NCBI RefSeq assembly: GCF_000161455.1
Contig: NZ_CM000745.1
Coordinates: 1,402,063 to 1,466,062, forward strand
Direction: 5' to 3'
DNA length: 64,000 nt
Origin: Bacillus pseudomycoides DSM 12442
Lineage (GTDB): Bacteria > Bacillota > Bacilli > Bacillales > Bacillaceae_G
The position numbers and the translations under genes were made by a program. Every line of letters starts with the position of its first letter. The stretch's first letter is position 1. Under the pieces are notes generated by a model, which saw only the letters and a program-made list of their open reading frames with translations, was not told where the DNA came from and made no database searches. Shown piece by piece: positions 35,134-43,923 of the stretch.

Positions 35134-37821
35134 TTATTGTGTTGGATTAACTTCTCCGCCACCTGTTGTTGGTTTATCTGGTGTATCTGGTTTATTTGGT
35201 GTATCTGGTTTATTTGGTGTATCTGGTTTATCTGGTTTATCTGGTTTATTTGGTGTATCTGGTTTATCTGGTGTATCTGGTTTATTTGGTGTATCTGGTT
35301 TATCTGGTGTATCTGGTTTATCAGCTTTTTCTTTATCGGCTTTTTCTTTATCAGCTTTTTCTTTATCGGCTTTTTCTTTATCAGCCTTGTCTTTAGCTTC
35401 TTTATCAGCCTTGTCTTTAGCTTCTTTATCAGCCTTGTCTTTAGCTTCCTTATCAGCTTTTTTCTGCTCATCTTGTTGCTTCTTAGCATCCTCTTCAGCT
35501 TTTTTCTTAGCTTCTGCACTCTCGCCAGGAACAGTAAAGGATACGCCAGCGGCATCACTTGTTCCCGTTCCTTTTTTCGCTACTACTGAGAAGCTGTAAG
35601 TTACACCTGGTTTCACTCCGCCAAGGGAAGCACTTGTGCCACTCACAGATAGGCCACCGCTAGAACCGTCGTTTGCTTTATAGCTTGCAGAGTAAGCTTC
35701 AGCGTCTGAAGGACCAGACCAGTTTAATGTAATTGTATTAGATGACGCATCATAAGATGGCGTTACACCAGTTGGTGGATCTACTTTAATCTGTTTAACA
35801 GCATCCTTTTTTGCACCTTTCACATAGAGTTCTTCATTCAAACGTTCTACAGAAGAAGGTTGTTCAAAACGAGATGTATCTGTAGCAAACTTACTCATCA
35901 TTTCTTTGAATATTTGCTGTGCAATTCGGACTGAAGGTGATTTATCTGCAATATAGTTTTCTTCAGAATCTTTTTCATATCCTGTCCATACTGACATCGT
36001 ATATTGCGGTGAATAACCTGCAAACCAACTATCTCTGTTAGCACTTTCTGGGATATTATATTTTTTTAATACATCTGCATCATAGTTCTGTGTTCCCGTT
36101 TTACCAGCAACATCAATTCCTGATACATAAGCAGTTGGACCTGTACCACCAGAACCTGGTTTTACAACATCGCGAAGAACATCAGTAATCATATATGCTG
36201 TGTAGTCTTTCATTGCTCGTATTTCTTTTGGTTTAAAGCTTTTCTCTTTTCCATCAGGAAAGACAACTTTTGTTACGAAATGTGGCTTGTTATAATTCCC
36301 TTCATTACCAAAAGCTGCATATGCACCAGCTACTTGTAGCGGAGAAGCATCGTTACTACCAATCGCATTGGCTTCGACTGCATTCCCATTAGGGAATGTC
36401 ATTCCAAGTCCTTCGGCAAATCCTTTTGATTTGTCTAATCCAACTGCTTGTGCTGTTTTTAAAGCAGGGATGTTTAATGACTTTTTCAATGCCTCACGTA
36501 AAGAGACATCACCTTTATAGCTGTTTGTAGCATTTCGGATTTTTTTACCGTTGGAATACGTATATTCTGAGTCATTTAATTGATGGTATGTAGACCATTG
36601 CATATATTCAATAGCAGGACCATAATCAAAAATTGGTTTCATAGTCGAACCTACTTGGCGTTGCATATCAACGACCATATTATGCCCTTTAAATACAGTT
36701 TTACTTTCTTTACGGCCAGCACCAATTGCACGAACCTCACCATTTTTTGTATCCATGAATACGAAAGAACCTTGGAAACGATCGTTTGGATAGTTAATAA
36801 TATCCCCATCCAGTAATTGTTCAGCGTATTCTTGTGCCTTTGTATCAATTGTCGTATAAATCTGTAATCCGTCAGATCCAATATTTACATCGGGCATTTC
36901 TTTTTCGATTTCTTTTACGACTGCGTCTAAAAAGGCTTGATAAGGCATTTCGGTTACATCTTTAGATGGAAGAAGTCCCTCTGTTACAGGGATTTTTATC
37001 GCTTCATCCATTTCTTGCTTTGAAATAAAGCCATGTCGATTCATTAACGTTAATACAACGTTACGACGTTTTGTTGCTCGATCGATATTTTCTTTCTTTG
37101 TTGGATCGTAAATATTTGGACCTTGAGGTAATCCAGCAAGCATCGCTGCTTCGTGTAATTTTAAATCTTTTAAGTCTTTGCCATAATAAGTTTTCGCTGC
37201 TGTTGCAACCCCATAAGAGCGATTGCCGAGGTTGATTTTGTTTAAGTACATTTCTAAAATTTCATGTTTGGAATATTGTTGCTCTAATTTATAAGCTAAA
37301 TACCATTCCTGTACTTTACGTTTTGATGTTTTTTCCATCGTTAGAAAATAGTTTTTAATTACCTGTTGGGTAATTGTACTACCGCCTTGAGAACCAAAAC
37401 CACCTGTGACATTTTCAAGGATTGCTTTTCCAGTACGCTTAACGTCGATTCCGTTATGTTGATAGAAGCGAGCATCTTCTGTCGCTAGGAATGCGCTTTC
37501 TACTACTTTCGGAACTTGATCGTAAGTAATATTCGTTCGCTTTTCGGCACCATATTCATAAAAGAAATTCTTGTCTTTATCATAAAATTTAGTTGATAGC
37601 GGATTGACAAGTTTTGCTTTATTTAGCTTTGGAGCATCTTGTACCATTACAAAAAAGGCGGAAACTCCAGCTATAAGACCAACAATGCCAAGAAGTAGGC
37701 AACCAATTAAAAATTTCTTGAAAAAGGAACCTTTTTTCTTTGGTTTCTCCGTTTGGTTTGTTTCTTGTTTTTGATGTTGTGCATGTTTTCGTTCTGTACG
37801 AGAACGATAATTTTCTGACAT
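35134..37821 (-). CDS. ponA: penicillin-binding protein 1A, bifunctional
   Basis: 895 residues. A charged cytosolic tail (1-36), a membrane anchor (37-60), the glycosyltransferase domain with catalytic Glu115 in ATEDARFYQHNG and GGSTITQQ, then the transpeptidase: STMK 392-395 (nucleophile Ser392), SLN 448-450, KTGT 574-577. A fibronectin type III domain follows (about 682-768), then a long low-complexity tail of Lys/Glu/Ala/Asp repeats and proline repeats. It polymerises and cross-links peptidoglycan outside the membrane. The start has RBS TAGGAGAAAG. Divergent genes flank it on neither side; recU lies upstream on the same strand. Confidence 0.96.
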   Translation of the reverse strand: MSENYRSRTERKHAQHQKQETNQTEKPKKKGSFFKKFLIGCLLLGIVGLIAGVSAFFVMVQDAPKLNKAKLVNPLSTKFYDKDKNFFYEYGAEKRTNITYDQVPKVVESAFLATEDARFYQHNGIDVKRTGKAILENVTGGFGSQGGSTITQQVIKNYFLTMEKTSKRKVQEWYLAYKLEQQYSKHEILEMYLNKINLGNRSYGVATAAKTYYGKDLKDLKLHEAAMLAGLPQGPNIYDPTKKENIDRATKRRNVVLTLMNRHGFISKQEMDEAIKIPVTEGLLPSKDVTEMPYQAFLDAVVKEIEKEMPDVNIGSDGLQIYTTIDTKAQEYAEQLLDGDIINYPNDRFQGSFVFMDTKNGEVRAIGAGRKESKTVFKGHNMVVDMQRQVGSTMKPIFDYGPAIEYMQWSTYHQLNDSEYTYSNGKKIRNATNSYKGDVSLREALKKSLNIPALKTAQAVGLDKSKGFAEGLGMTFPNGNAVEANAIGSNDASPLQVAGAYAAFGNEGNYNKPHFVTKVVFPDGKEKSFKPKEIRAMKDYTAYMITDVLRDVVKPGSGGTGPTAYVSGIDVAGKTGTQNYDADVLKKYNIPESANRDSWFAGYSPQYTMSVWTGYEKDSEENYIADKSPSVRIAQQIFKEMMSKFATDTSRFEQPSSVERLNEELYVKGAKKDAVKQIKVDPPTGVTPSYDASSNTITLNWSGPSDAEAYSASYKANDGSSGGLSVSGTSASLGGVKPGVTYSFSVVAKKGTGTSDAAGVSFTVPGESAEAKKKAEEDAKKQQDEQKKADKEAKDKADKEAKDKADKEAKDKADKEKADKEKADKEKADKEKADKPDTPDKPDTPNKPDTPDKPDTPNKPDKPDKPDTPNKPDTPNKPDTPDKPTTGGGEVNPTQ
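35163..35470 (-). repeat. tandem repeats encoding the PBP1A C-terminal tail
   Basis: On the gene strand: three 24-base units (DKADKEAK), then about four 15-base units (EKADK), then an array of 18-base units (PDTPNK/PDTPDK). The units differ only at a few bases and could slip. Open frames on both strands here are by-products of the periodicity. Confidence 0.9.
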
Positions 37822-37886
37822 TATACTTTCTCCTACCTTTCATTTTTTCCCCAAAAGTCGAAAAAAGAGCCTTATTGTTGACTCTA

Positions 37887-38489
37887 TCACGAAAAATAAG
37901 CCATGTCTAGTACACGAATATAATCAATTCGAGGGTGATAACCGCATGATAACAAGTATCCGTGCTCTTCGATTTCCTGTTTCTTAATCGATTTGCGTCC
38001 ACCAGCATCTTGGCGATTCCAAAATGAAACGACATGTTTCGCATCAAGTAAATAAAACTCGTCATAAAGTGTAAATTTAATAATAACAAATGCAATTCCG
38101 TTATGAGCTATTACTTGTTCCATATGCTTAATTTGATGAAGATGGAAATTTTGTAGCGGAAAACTTGTTTTATTTTTTGTTTCTTTCGCTTCGAAGTCAA
38201 TGTATTTCCCCTTGTATACACCGTTGTAGTCTGTTGTAGAAGGCTGTTTAAAATAAGCTTCTTTCACAACCGCCGCACTTCGAGCGGGGTAATCCACTTT
38301 TACAATTTGAAGAGGAGTGGGTTTTTTATGTACGCATGCAATATTATGGGTTAAATAATATTGATTTGTTTCATTTAGTTCCTCTTCCAGAGACATACCT
38401 CTATTGCTATAAGTATGTTTTTTAAATTGTGTTTTTTGAGGTTGTAACGCTTGATTATACCTTTTTCCGTTTGGATAACGAATGGTCAT
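37887..38489 (-). CDS. recU: Holliday junction resolvase RecU
   Basis: 200 residues. NRGMSLEEELNETNQYY near the N-terminus, then the nuclease core with TTDYNGVYKGKYIDFEAKET (acidic metal ligands) and FPLQNFHLHQIKHM. It cleaves four-way junctions and modulates RecA. Upstream of ponA on the same strand, the usual Bacillus pair. RBS GGGGTGG on the reverse strand. Confidence 0.95.
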   Translation of the reverse strand: MTIRYPNGKRYNQALQPQKTQFKKHTYSNRGMSLEEELNETNQYYLTHNIACVHKKPTPLQIVKVDYPARSAAVVKEAYFKQPSTTDYNGVYKGKYIDFEAKETKNKTSFPLQNFHLHQIKHMEQVIAHNGIAFVIIKFTLYDEFYLLDAKHVVSFWNRQDAGGRKSIKKQEIEEHGYLLSCGYHPRIDYIRVLDMAYFS

Positions 38490-38592
38490 AGTTTGTCCAC
38501 CCCAACTTACCTAGAATTACTTACAAAGGTGATTATATCAAAAAAAACAAAAAAGATGCGATTTTTTTCAAGAGAGATGTGGTGATTCCTGT

Positions 38593-39618
38593 ATGCATAT
38601 GCAGAATGAGTATGAGAAAATAAATAGAGAGCGCAGTGGACTTTCTTGTACAATAGAAGAGAAACAATTAATAGCGTATATGAAACAACAGACGGCTCTA
38701 GCAAATATAGATAATATTTCACGCACACAGGCTTATCAAGAATATTACTTGAGAAATAAAGAAATCCGGTGGTCATTTCTGGCGAGTATGGTTTCGAGAA
38801 ATTCTGGGTGGAATATGACAGATTTAGCAGGGGAATATTATCCGAATATTTTATCTGAAAGAATGAGGAAGCAACTGTTCCTTACTTATGAAAGTGCAAA
38901 TTGGCTTATTTTTTCAGATGCATACCCACAATTGTTGTTATACGAGTACAGCAAGAAAATGAATAAACCAATCTTTCACTTATTACAGTTTTTTAACGTA
39001 TCTATTTTTATGGAGAAGGAATGGAATGATTTTTGGAATAAAAGAGATCTCACACGTCTTATTACAGCACTTATTATTAATGAACAAAATAGGATTCAAA
39101 AACCGATTATTGAACACCCATATTTTCAAAAGCACGTATTCCAAACTTTACTGTTTAAATTTCAAGAGCTCTTTCATTTTAGTGCTGTAATTTTTCCGAC
39201 TACAAAAGGACAACTATATGGTTTTTCGGTTTATCAATTTGAAACATTACAAAAACGTATAGAACTCGGAAAGAAATTAGCTTGGCTATTATTTCATCCT
39301 AAATATGAAACGTTATTTTACGATTTTTCCTTGCGAACGTTTCCTACAGGATCAAGAATGGATTACGAGCGGTACTTTATAATTCCAAAAGAAAAAGATA
39401 CACCGCAGTTAAGAGATGCTTTCTCAATTGTTTTACATCACCATAACGTAACGAAAGATTGGTTCCATAAAAAAATGGATATTGAGGCATTGTTTTTCTT
39501 TCAGGAACTGAAAGAAGAAGTTAATATTACAGAATGGTTTTTACAAAAACAACAACAAATACATCTTTTTTCTTCATTGAATAGCTTTTTTAAAAGGAAC
39601 AATGACTTCATGATATAA
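38593..39618 (+). CDS. yppC: YppC, DUF2515 family
   Basis: 341 residues, divergent from recU. Aromatic-rich soluble protein with IRWSFLASMVSRNSGWNMTD and GSRMDYERYF, matching the DUF2515 family known as YppC at this position. No catalytic motif is recognised and the function is unknown. Confidence 0.83.
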   Translation: MHMQNEYEKINRERSGLSCTIEEKQLIAYMKQQTALANIDNISRTQAYQEYYLRNKEIRWSFLASMVSRNSGWNMTDLAGEYYPNILSERMRKQLFLTYESANWLIFSDAYPQLLLYEYSKKMNKPIFHLLQFFNVSIFMEKEWNDFWNKRDLTRLITALIINEQNRIQKPIIEHPYFQKHVFQTLLFKFQELFHFSAVIFPTTKGQLYGFSVYQFETLQKRIELGKKLAWLLFHPKYETLFYDFSLRTFPTGSRMDYERYFIIPKEKDTPQLRDAFSIVLHHHNVTKDWFHKKMDIEALFFFQELKEEVNITEWFLQKQQQIHLFSSLNSFFKRNNDFMI

Positions 39619-39624
39619 TAAGAA

Positions 39625-39655
39625 AAGTCCCGCTCTCTGACAGGGAGTCGGGACG
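39625..39655 (+). terminator. hairpin after yppC
   Basis: GTCCCGCTCTCTG / CAGGGAGTCGGGAC stem right after the yppC stop. No T-run follows, so termination is uncertain. Confidence 0.45.
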
Positions 39656-39736
39656 AATGGATTACATAAATCGATTCATGTTTTTATACAGTTTCAATAA
39701 GTATGATTCCAATTGAAATGTAGGGGAAATTGAGGA

Positions 39737-39784
39737 AGCTAGGTAAGAGAAATAGACCCGCCGATTAAAGTTTTACTTTATGTA
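39737..39784 (-). repeat. bcr1-like remnant abutting sspM
   Basis: On the reverse strand CATAAAGTAAAACTTTAATCGGCGGG resembles the bcr1-like end ATAAAGTGAAACTTTAATC seen at 63920-63945. Its TAA is the sspM stop codon. Confidence 0.5.
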
Positions 39785-39888
39785 GCAGGAAAGTTCGGAC
39801 CATCTAGCTTCGGATTTCCAGTTTCAGGTTTATTTTGCTGTGTGTTTTGTTTTTTCTTCTTCTCATTTTTATTTTTATTTTTAGCCAT
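39778..39888 (-). CDS. sspM: small acid-soluble spore protein M-like
   Basis: 36 residues: a Lys/Asn/Gln-rich start (MAKNKNKNEKKKKQNTQQ) and an end KLDGPNFPAT resembling the C-terminus of Bacillus subtilis SspM (LGGPNRPST type). Strong RBS AGGGAGGTG on the reverse strand. sspM lies in the same ypp neighbourhood in Bacillus, supporting the call. A minor protein made in the forespore (known for the family). The stop codon TAA is part of a bcr1-like repeat end. Confidence 0.8.
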   Translation of the reverse strand: MAKNKNKNEKKKKQNTQQNKPETGNPKLDGPNFPAT

Positions 39889-40047
39889 GGTAAACACCTC
39901 CCTTTTGTATTGTTACCACTTCTATAAAACTCATACAAACCGATTTCTTTGCCGAATATCAACTAGTTTTGTCAGTTGTGCAGGAGTGGTAAGTGACCCG
40001 TCGAAATAACATGACAAAGGAAAAGCAAAGAAGGAGGCGTTTTATAA

Positions 40048-40290
40048 ATGGCGATGGTTCAGAAGGAAAATGTAATGAAAAAAATGGATCAAATGTTAAG
40101 TGCTCTTGATTTGCTGGAAATGAATGTTTCACTTAGAGTTAATCATTCTTTAAAAGATAAACGTGAAGATATATGTAATCGAGGAGAAATAACAGAAATG
40201 CACATTCAACATATGGAGGATAAATTATTACATCACGAAGAAAAAGGAAGTTGGCTTCAAACGTTTCAAAACGTCATAGTAAGTGCATAA
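40048..40290 (+). CDS. small conserved protein (YppD position)
   Basis: 80 residues, all helical and charged, RBS AGAAGGAGGCG. It lies where yppD sits in Bacillus, 15 bases before yppE, but I cannot confirm homology by eye. No motif is recognised. Confidence 0.7.
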   Translation: MAMVQKENVMKKMDQMLSALDLLEMNVSLRVNHSLKDKREDICNRGEITEMHIQHMEDKLLHHEEKGSWLQTFQNVIVSA

Positions 40291-40305
40291 GAGGGTGGAA
40301 ATAAA

Positions 40306-40650
40306 TTGGATTATGGAAAATTAATGCAGTCTTCAATAAAATTAATACAGTACAATGATGAAACGATTATAAAAAAAAGAGAAGAGAAAGAGTTTGATTT
40401 TTATCAAGATATGAAGCCTTTTGTGGATATGGTTGATCAAGAGTTAGAAGTGTGGAAAGAATTAGCTTATCAATGGATAAAACATGAAAAGCCTAAGTAT
40501 ATACATGTGCAACAAATTGACCAAGTGTATGAGAATTTACAAAATAATGCACTGCAATGTTTTGTAAATAAGGGAAAAGGTAAGCGGTTTTATGAAACAC
40601 ATCAGGCGATTTTATACACGTTGCAGAACATAATAGAACAATGTAAGTGA
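40306..40650 (+). CDS. yppE: YppE, DUF1798 family
   Basis: 114 residues from TTG 40306 (RBS GAGGGTGGA). A four-helix-type soluble protein with FYQDMKPFVDMVDQELEVWKEL and IHVQQIDQVYENLQ, matching DUF1798/YppE. Function unknown. Followed by a terminator shared with convergent yppF. Confidence 0.83.
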   Translation: MDYGKLMQSSIKLIQYNDETIIKKREEKEFDFYQDMKPFVDMVDQELEVWKELAYQWIKHEKPKYIHVQQIDQVYENLQNNALQCFVNKGKGKRFYETHQAILYTLQNIIEQCK

Positions 40651-40678
40651 CAAGAGGGAAAACCCTCTTGTTTTTATG
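40650..40678. terminator. terminator between yppE and yppF
   Basis: CAAGAGGG / CCCTCTTG hairpin with Ts on the plus strand. Confidence 0.75.
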
Positions 40679-40865
40679 ATTCTACAGTTGTATGTGTGGG
40701 TTTCGCCCCATTTATTTCTAATTCACGTATTAATACTCGGTATTCTGAGATGCAGATTTTTCCTTCTAAATAGTGATGTCTAGCAAAATCAAGCAACTCA
40801 TTCATATCCTCTGTAGAGTACCCCTTTTTTTGAGCGAAAGCTTGTTTTAAATCCCCTAATATCAT
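40674..40865 (-). CDS. yppF: YppF family protein
   Basis: 63 residues, MILGDLKQAFAQKKGYSTED to the end, matching the YppF family. RBS GGGAGGAATC on the reverse strand. Convergent with yppE. Function unknown. Confidence 0.83.
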   Translation of the reverse strand: MILGDLKQAFAQKKGYSTEDMNELLDFARHHYLEGKICISEYRVLIRELEINGAKPTHTTVES

Positions 40866-40980
40866 GTTGATTCCTCCCCAATGAGAATCTTCTTCTTCAT
40901 TATCATAACATGAAAAGGCTTACTTTCTTATTTTTTTAAAAATTTAAACTTCCGACAAAAATAGACATTTATAAGGTTAC

Positions 40981-41008
40981 ACATTTTATTTTATAGGTAC
41001 ATATTCTA
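40981..41008 (+). promoter_or_regulatory. candidate sigma-K promoter of yppG
   Basis: AC at 40981-40982, 17 bases, then CATATTCTA (41000-41008), which fits the mother-cell sigma-K -10 pattern CATAnnnTA. Suits a late spore-coat gene. Confidence 0.45.
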
Positions 41009-41040
41009 TATGTAGAAACTTAGTTAGAGGGGGAGAATGC

Positions 41041-41529
41041 ATGTTTCAGCAATCTAATGTATACCAACACATCAATTCGTATACACAACCGGATTTTTAT
41101 CAATATAATGAAGATCCATATTTACGCTATAATATGCACCCATTTGCACCTTATTATGGAAATCAAGCGAATTATTATCAGCCATTTGAAGTATCCTTTA
41201 TGAATCAGCAACCACAGTCCTATATGAATCAGCAATCTTATGTACCACAGCAACCACAATCTTATGTACCACAGCAACCACAATCTTTTATGAATCAGCC
41301 ATCAATGTTTTACCCACCGAAACAGCCTTTTCAACCATATCCAACGATGAATAAACAAAAGCAACAACAGCAGCCAAGTCAATTTTCTAGTTTCGTATCT
41401 CAATTTAAGACGTCAGATGGTAACTATGATGTGAATAAAATGATGAATACAGCAGGCCAAATGATGAATGCTATGAATCAAGTCACTGGGATTGTAAAAC
41501 AAGTTGGCGGCTTTTTTGCTAAAGGATGA
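41041..41529 (+). CDS. yppG: YppG-like spore coat protein
   Basis: 162 residues rich in Gln, Pro, Tyr and Met. The middle carries repeats of the PQQPQSYV/PQSFMNQ kind (DNA unit of 24 bases repeated twice at about 41236-41283). The C-terminus FSSFVSQFKTSDGNYDVNKM and VGGFFAKG matches YppG-like proteins. RBS GAGGGGGAG and a sigma-K-like -10 suggest mother-cell expression. Confidence 0.82.
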   Translation: MFQQSNVYQHINSYTQPDFYQYNEDPYLRYNMHPFAPYYGNQANYYQPFEVSFMNQQPQSYMNQQSYVPQQPQSYVPQQPQSFMNQPSMFYPPKQPFQPYPTMNKQKQQQQPSQFSSFVSQFKTSDGNYDVNKMMNTAGQMMNAMNQVTGIVKQVGGFFAKG

Positions 41530-41680
41530 TAGTTGCGTGTCCAAGTTATCATATTTAAATGGCTATTATATAGACAAATTTCCATTAAATAAATGGGTAT
41601 ATATAACAAGCGGCTTTTACCCCTTTCTCATATTGTAAAGTGTAGTCAGATTTTTTAATGAGAGAGGAGAGAAAAAAACT

Positions 41681-42220
41681 ATGTATCATTGTCATCCTTG
41701 TTTTGGAGGGCATAAACCTGTAGGACCTATTTGCGCAACACCTCCTGTCGTTCATCCAACAAAGCAATGTGTAACGAACACTTTTTCCACAACGGTGGTA
41801 CCACATATTCACCCAACTCATACAACACATGTTCATCATCAACAAGTTAAAAGTCAACATTTCTTCCCGCAAACAGTTTCAAATGTGAATGTTGTAGAAC
41901 CTGTTGCACCAGGATTCGGTGGAGTTGGAGGATTCGGCGGACCTGGAGTTGGAGGATTCGGCGGACCTGGAGTTGGAGGATTCGGCGGACCTGGAGTTGG
42001 AGGATTCGGCGGACCTGGAGTTGGAGGATTCGGCGGACCTGGAGTTGGAGGATTCGGCGGACCTGGAGTTGGAGGATTCGGCGGACCTGGAGTTGGAGGA
42101 TTCGGCGGACCGTGTGGCCATGGGCATCATGTATCTCCATACGGACCAGGACCAAATGTAGGACCACAAGTATCTCCATACGGACCAGGACCAAATGTAG
42201 GTGGAATGTTTAAAAAGTAA
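41681..42220 (+). CDS. cotD: CotD-like spore coat protein with glycine-rich repeat
   Basis: 179 residues. The N-terminal 75 residues are His/Pro/Cys-rich and CotD-like (HCHPCFGGHKPVGPICATPP, THTTHVHHQQV). Then comes an array of eight GVGGFGGP units, followed by two copies of VSPYGPGPNVG. RBS GAGAGAGGAGAG. It belongs to the inner coat family known from Bacillus; the long glycine insert is unusual relative to B. subtilis CotD (about 75 residues) and is probably surface-exposed or flexible. Confidence 0.82.
   Translation: MYHCHPCFGGHKPVGPICATPPVVHPTKQCVTNTFSTTVVPHIHPTHTTHVHHQQVKSQHFFPQTVSNVNVVEPVAPGFGGVGGFGGPGVGGFGGPGVGGFGGPGVGGFGGPGVGGFGGPGVGGFGGPGVGGFGGPGVGGFGGPCGHGHHVSPYGPGPNVGPQVSPYGPGPNVGGMFKK
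41921..42112 (+). repeat. eight tandem 24-bp units inside the CotD-like gene
   Basis: The unit GGAGTTGGAGGATTCGGCGG+ACCT repeats eight times over 192 bases with only the final base changed. All three frames on this strand and some on the other stay open, which explains overlapping spurious frames. Confidence 0.97.
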
Positions 42221-42228
42221 ATGTTATG

Positions 42229-42262
42229 TTAGAACTAGCAAAATGCTAGTTCTTTTCTTTTT
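42229..42262 (+). terminator. terminator after the cotD-like gene
   Basis: AGAACTAGCA / TGCTAGTTCT hairpin and T-rich tail. Confidence 0.88.
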
Positions 42263-42276
42263 ATTGGAGTGTTGAT

Positions 42277-42831
42277 ATGAAAGTTGTTGCGGTAACAGGA
42301 TATAAACCATTTGAACTTGGGATATTTAAGGATGATCATCCAGGCGTTATTTGTATAAAAAAAGCATTGCATCGTAAGTTACTTGCTTTTATAGAAGAAG
42401 GGTTGGAATGGGTTATTATTAGTGGGCAGTTAGGAGTAGAGTTATGGGCTGCTGAAGTTGTTTTTGACTTGCAGCTAGAATATCCTAATTTAAAGCTTGC
42501 TGTGTTTACTCCTTTTTTAGAACAAGAGGAAAATTGGAAAGAGGGAAATCGGGAACTATATGAGTTTATTCTAGGGCAAGCAGATCATGTTGATAGTATT
42601 ACGAAAAGAAAATATGAAAGTCCTGAGCAATTTCGATTAAAAAATCAATTTTTTATTGAAAAAAGTAATGCACTTTTGGCAGTGTATGATGAAGAAAAAC
42701 CAGGAAGTCCTAAATACATAGTAGAAGCAGCAAAGAAAAAAGGCGAAATAGAAAATTATCACAGTTATTTCATTCTTTTTTCTGATTTACAAGATATAAT
42801 AGAAGAGGAACAGTGGGATAATGCCGAGTAA
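42277..42831 (+). CDS. ypsA: YpsA, DUF1273/SLOG-type protein
   Basis: 184 residues with a Rossmann-like SLOG fold: VVAVTGYKPFELGIF at the start, WVIISGQLGVELWAAEV for nucleotide binding. Known as YpsA in Bacillus, linked to cell-division control together with the next gene gpsB. Soluble. Clear RBS ATTGGAGTG. Confidence 0.9.
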   Translation: MKVVAVTGYKPFELGIFKDDHPGVICIKKALHRKLLAFIEEGLEWVIISGQLGVELWAAEVVFDLQLEYPNLKLAVFTPFLEQEENWKEGNRELYEFILGQADHVDSITKRKYESPEQFRLKNQFFIEKSNALLAVYDEEKPGSPKYIVEAAKKKGEIENYHSYFILFSDLQDIIEEEQWDNAE

Positions 42832-42928
42832 TATGTAATATAGCTCATGTATATAGGATTGACAAAAGACATTGTTTCTGAAAAAATTTAGTTAATGAAA
42901 GTTTTGGTAAAAATTTGAGGTGAAGAAA

Positions 42929-43264
42929 ATGATTTCGGATAAAATTAAATTAACAGCGAAAGATATTTTGGAAAAAGAATTTAAAACAGGTATGAGAGGT
43001 TACCAGCAAGAAGAAGTAGATAAGTTTCTTGATATGATTATTAAGGATTATGAGGCATTTCATAAGGAACTTGAGCAATTACAGCAACAAAATGTTCGTT
43101 TAAAACGTGAATTAGAAGAGCAAAAAGTAGCGGCAGTGCAAGTACCGCAACAACCAGCTCCAACACCGGTTGCACAACCTGTATACAACAATACGAACAC
43201 GGATATTTTAAAGCGTTTATCTAATCTGGAAAAAGCTGTATTTGGAAGTAAGTTATACGAGTAA
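42929..43264 (+). CDS. gpsB: cell division regulator GpsB
   Basis: 111 residues. The DivIVA-type membrane-binding N-domain (KLTAKDILEKEFKTGMRGY, EVDKFLDMIIKDYE) continues into a coiled coil (about 35-70), a Pro/Gln linker and a C-terminal helix DILKRLSNLEKAVFG. It couples PBP1 to the division cycle, a link that fits ponA nearby. ATG 42929 follows GAGGTGA. Confidence 0.93.
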   Translation: MISDKIKLTAKDILEKEFKTGMRGYQQEEVDKFLDMIIKDYEAFHKELEQLQQQNVRLKRELEEQKVAAVQVPQQPAPTPVAQPVYNNTNTDILKRLSNLEKAVFGSKLYE

Positions 43265-43309
43265 TCTAGGGACAGAAAAAGATTAAAGCATTTTACATAT
43301 AAAAAAGCA

Positions 43310-43338
43310 TTGCAAAATCTTTTTGTTTCCACTATACT
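43310..43338 (+). promoter_or_regulatory. rnpB promoter
   Basis: TTGCAA (43310-43315), 17 bases, TATACT (43333-43338), eight bases before the RNA start. Confidence 0.75.
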
Positions 43339-43345
43339 AATGTTT

Positions 43346-43757
43346 GTCATAACGTTTGGGTAATCGCTGCAACGCCAACGTTGTAGAGGAAAGTCCATGC
43401 TCGCACGACCTGAGATGGTTGTAGTGTTCGTGCCTAGCCAATTCATAAGCTAGGGTATTCTGGCTGTAAGGCTGGATTAACGGCAGGGAAAAAACCTAAG
43501 TCCTTTTGGATATGGTTTGACTACCTTTAAAGTGCCACAGTGACGAAGTCCTTGAAGAAATGATAGGAGTGGAACGAGGTAAACCCCACGAGCGAGAAAC
43601 CCAAATAATGGTAGGGGAATCTTTTCCAAGGAAATGAACGATGGAAAAGGACAGGTTCGAGTAACCTGTAGATAGATGATTGCCACCGGAGTACGAGGCG
43701 TGGGCCGTTTGCAGTACAAAGGAACAGAACATGGCTTACAGAACGTTATGAACCAAT
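43346..43757 (+). ncRNA. rnpB: RNase P RNA, Bacillus type B
   Basis: About 410 bases. Conserved blocks in order: AACGTTTGGGTAATCGCTGC, GAGGAAAGTCCATGCTCGCA, AGTGCCACAGTGACGAAGTC, GTGGAACG.GGTAAACCCC.CGAGCGAGAAACCCAAA, TAGATAGATGATTGCC and the closing ACAGAACGTTATG. The ends pair (AACGTT near each end), giving helix P1. It is the catalytic RNA that trims tRNA 5' leaders. Ends are estimated by comparison with the known Bacillus form. Confidence 0.97.
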
Positions 43758-43769
43758 TATGGAATGACT

Positions 43770-43802
43770 CAGCTCTCCTTTGTAAGAGGAGGGCTTTTTA
43801 TT
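43770..43802 (+). terminator. terminator of rnpB
   Basis: GCTCTCCT / AGAGGAGGGC hairpin followed by TTTTTA. Confidence 0.75.
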
Positions 43803-43923
43803 TGTATGAAGTTATAACTTGTGAGTTAAAATGGTAAATAAGAAAATACTTCGTAATATTTAATAATTAATAGAAGGAAAAGCTATTAATTATTGTTTGA
43901 TTATACATAAGAGGTGAATGCAA

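Noticed and set aside
35117..35599. Three long plus-strand frames with repetitive Ile/Trp/Phe or Val/Tyr/Leu sequence
   Set aside because: They are antisense to the tandem repeats encoding the PBP1A tail; the periodicity keeps all frames open.
41921..42112. Possible CRISPR array
   Set aside because: The 24-base units are directly adjacent with no spacers and encode part of a coat protein.
41847..42194. Alternative frames across the CotD-like repeat (ELEDSADL, RSAESSNS, RRILQLQV types)
   Set aside because: By-products of a 24-base repeat whose length is a multiple of three; they have no RBS.
43477..43732. Two minus-strand open frames of about 80 codons
   Set aside because: They lie wholly inside the RNase P RNA gene.
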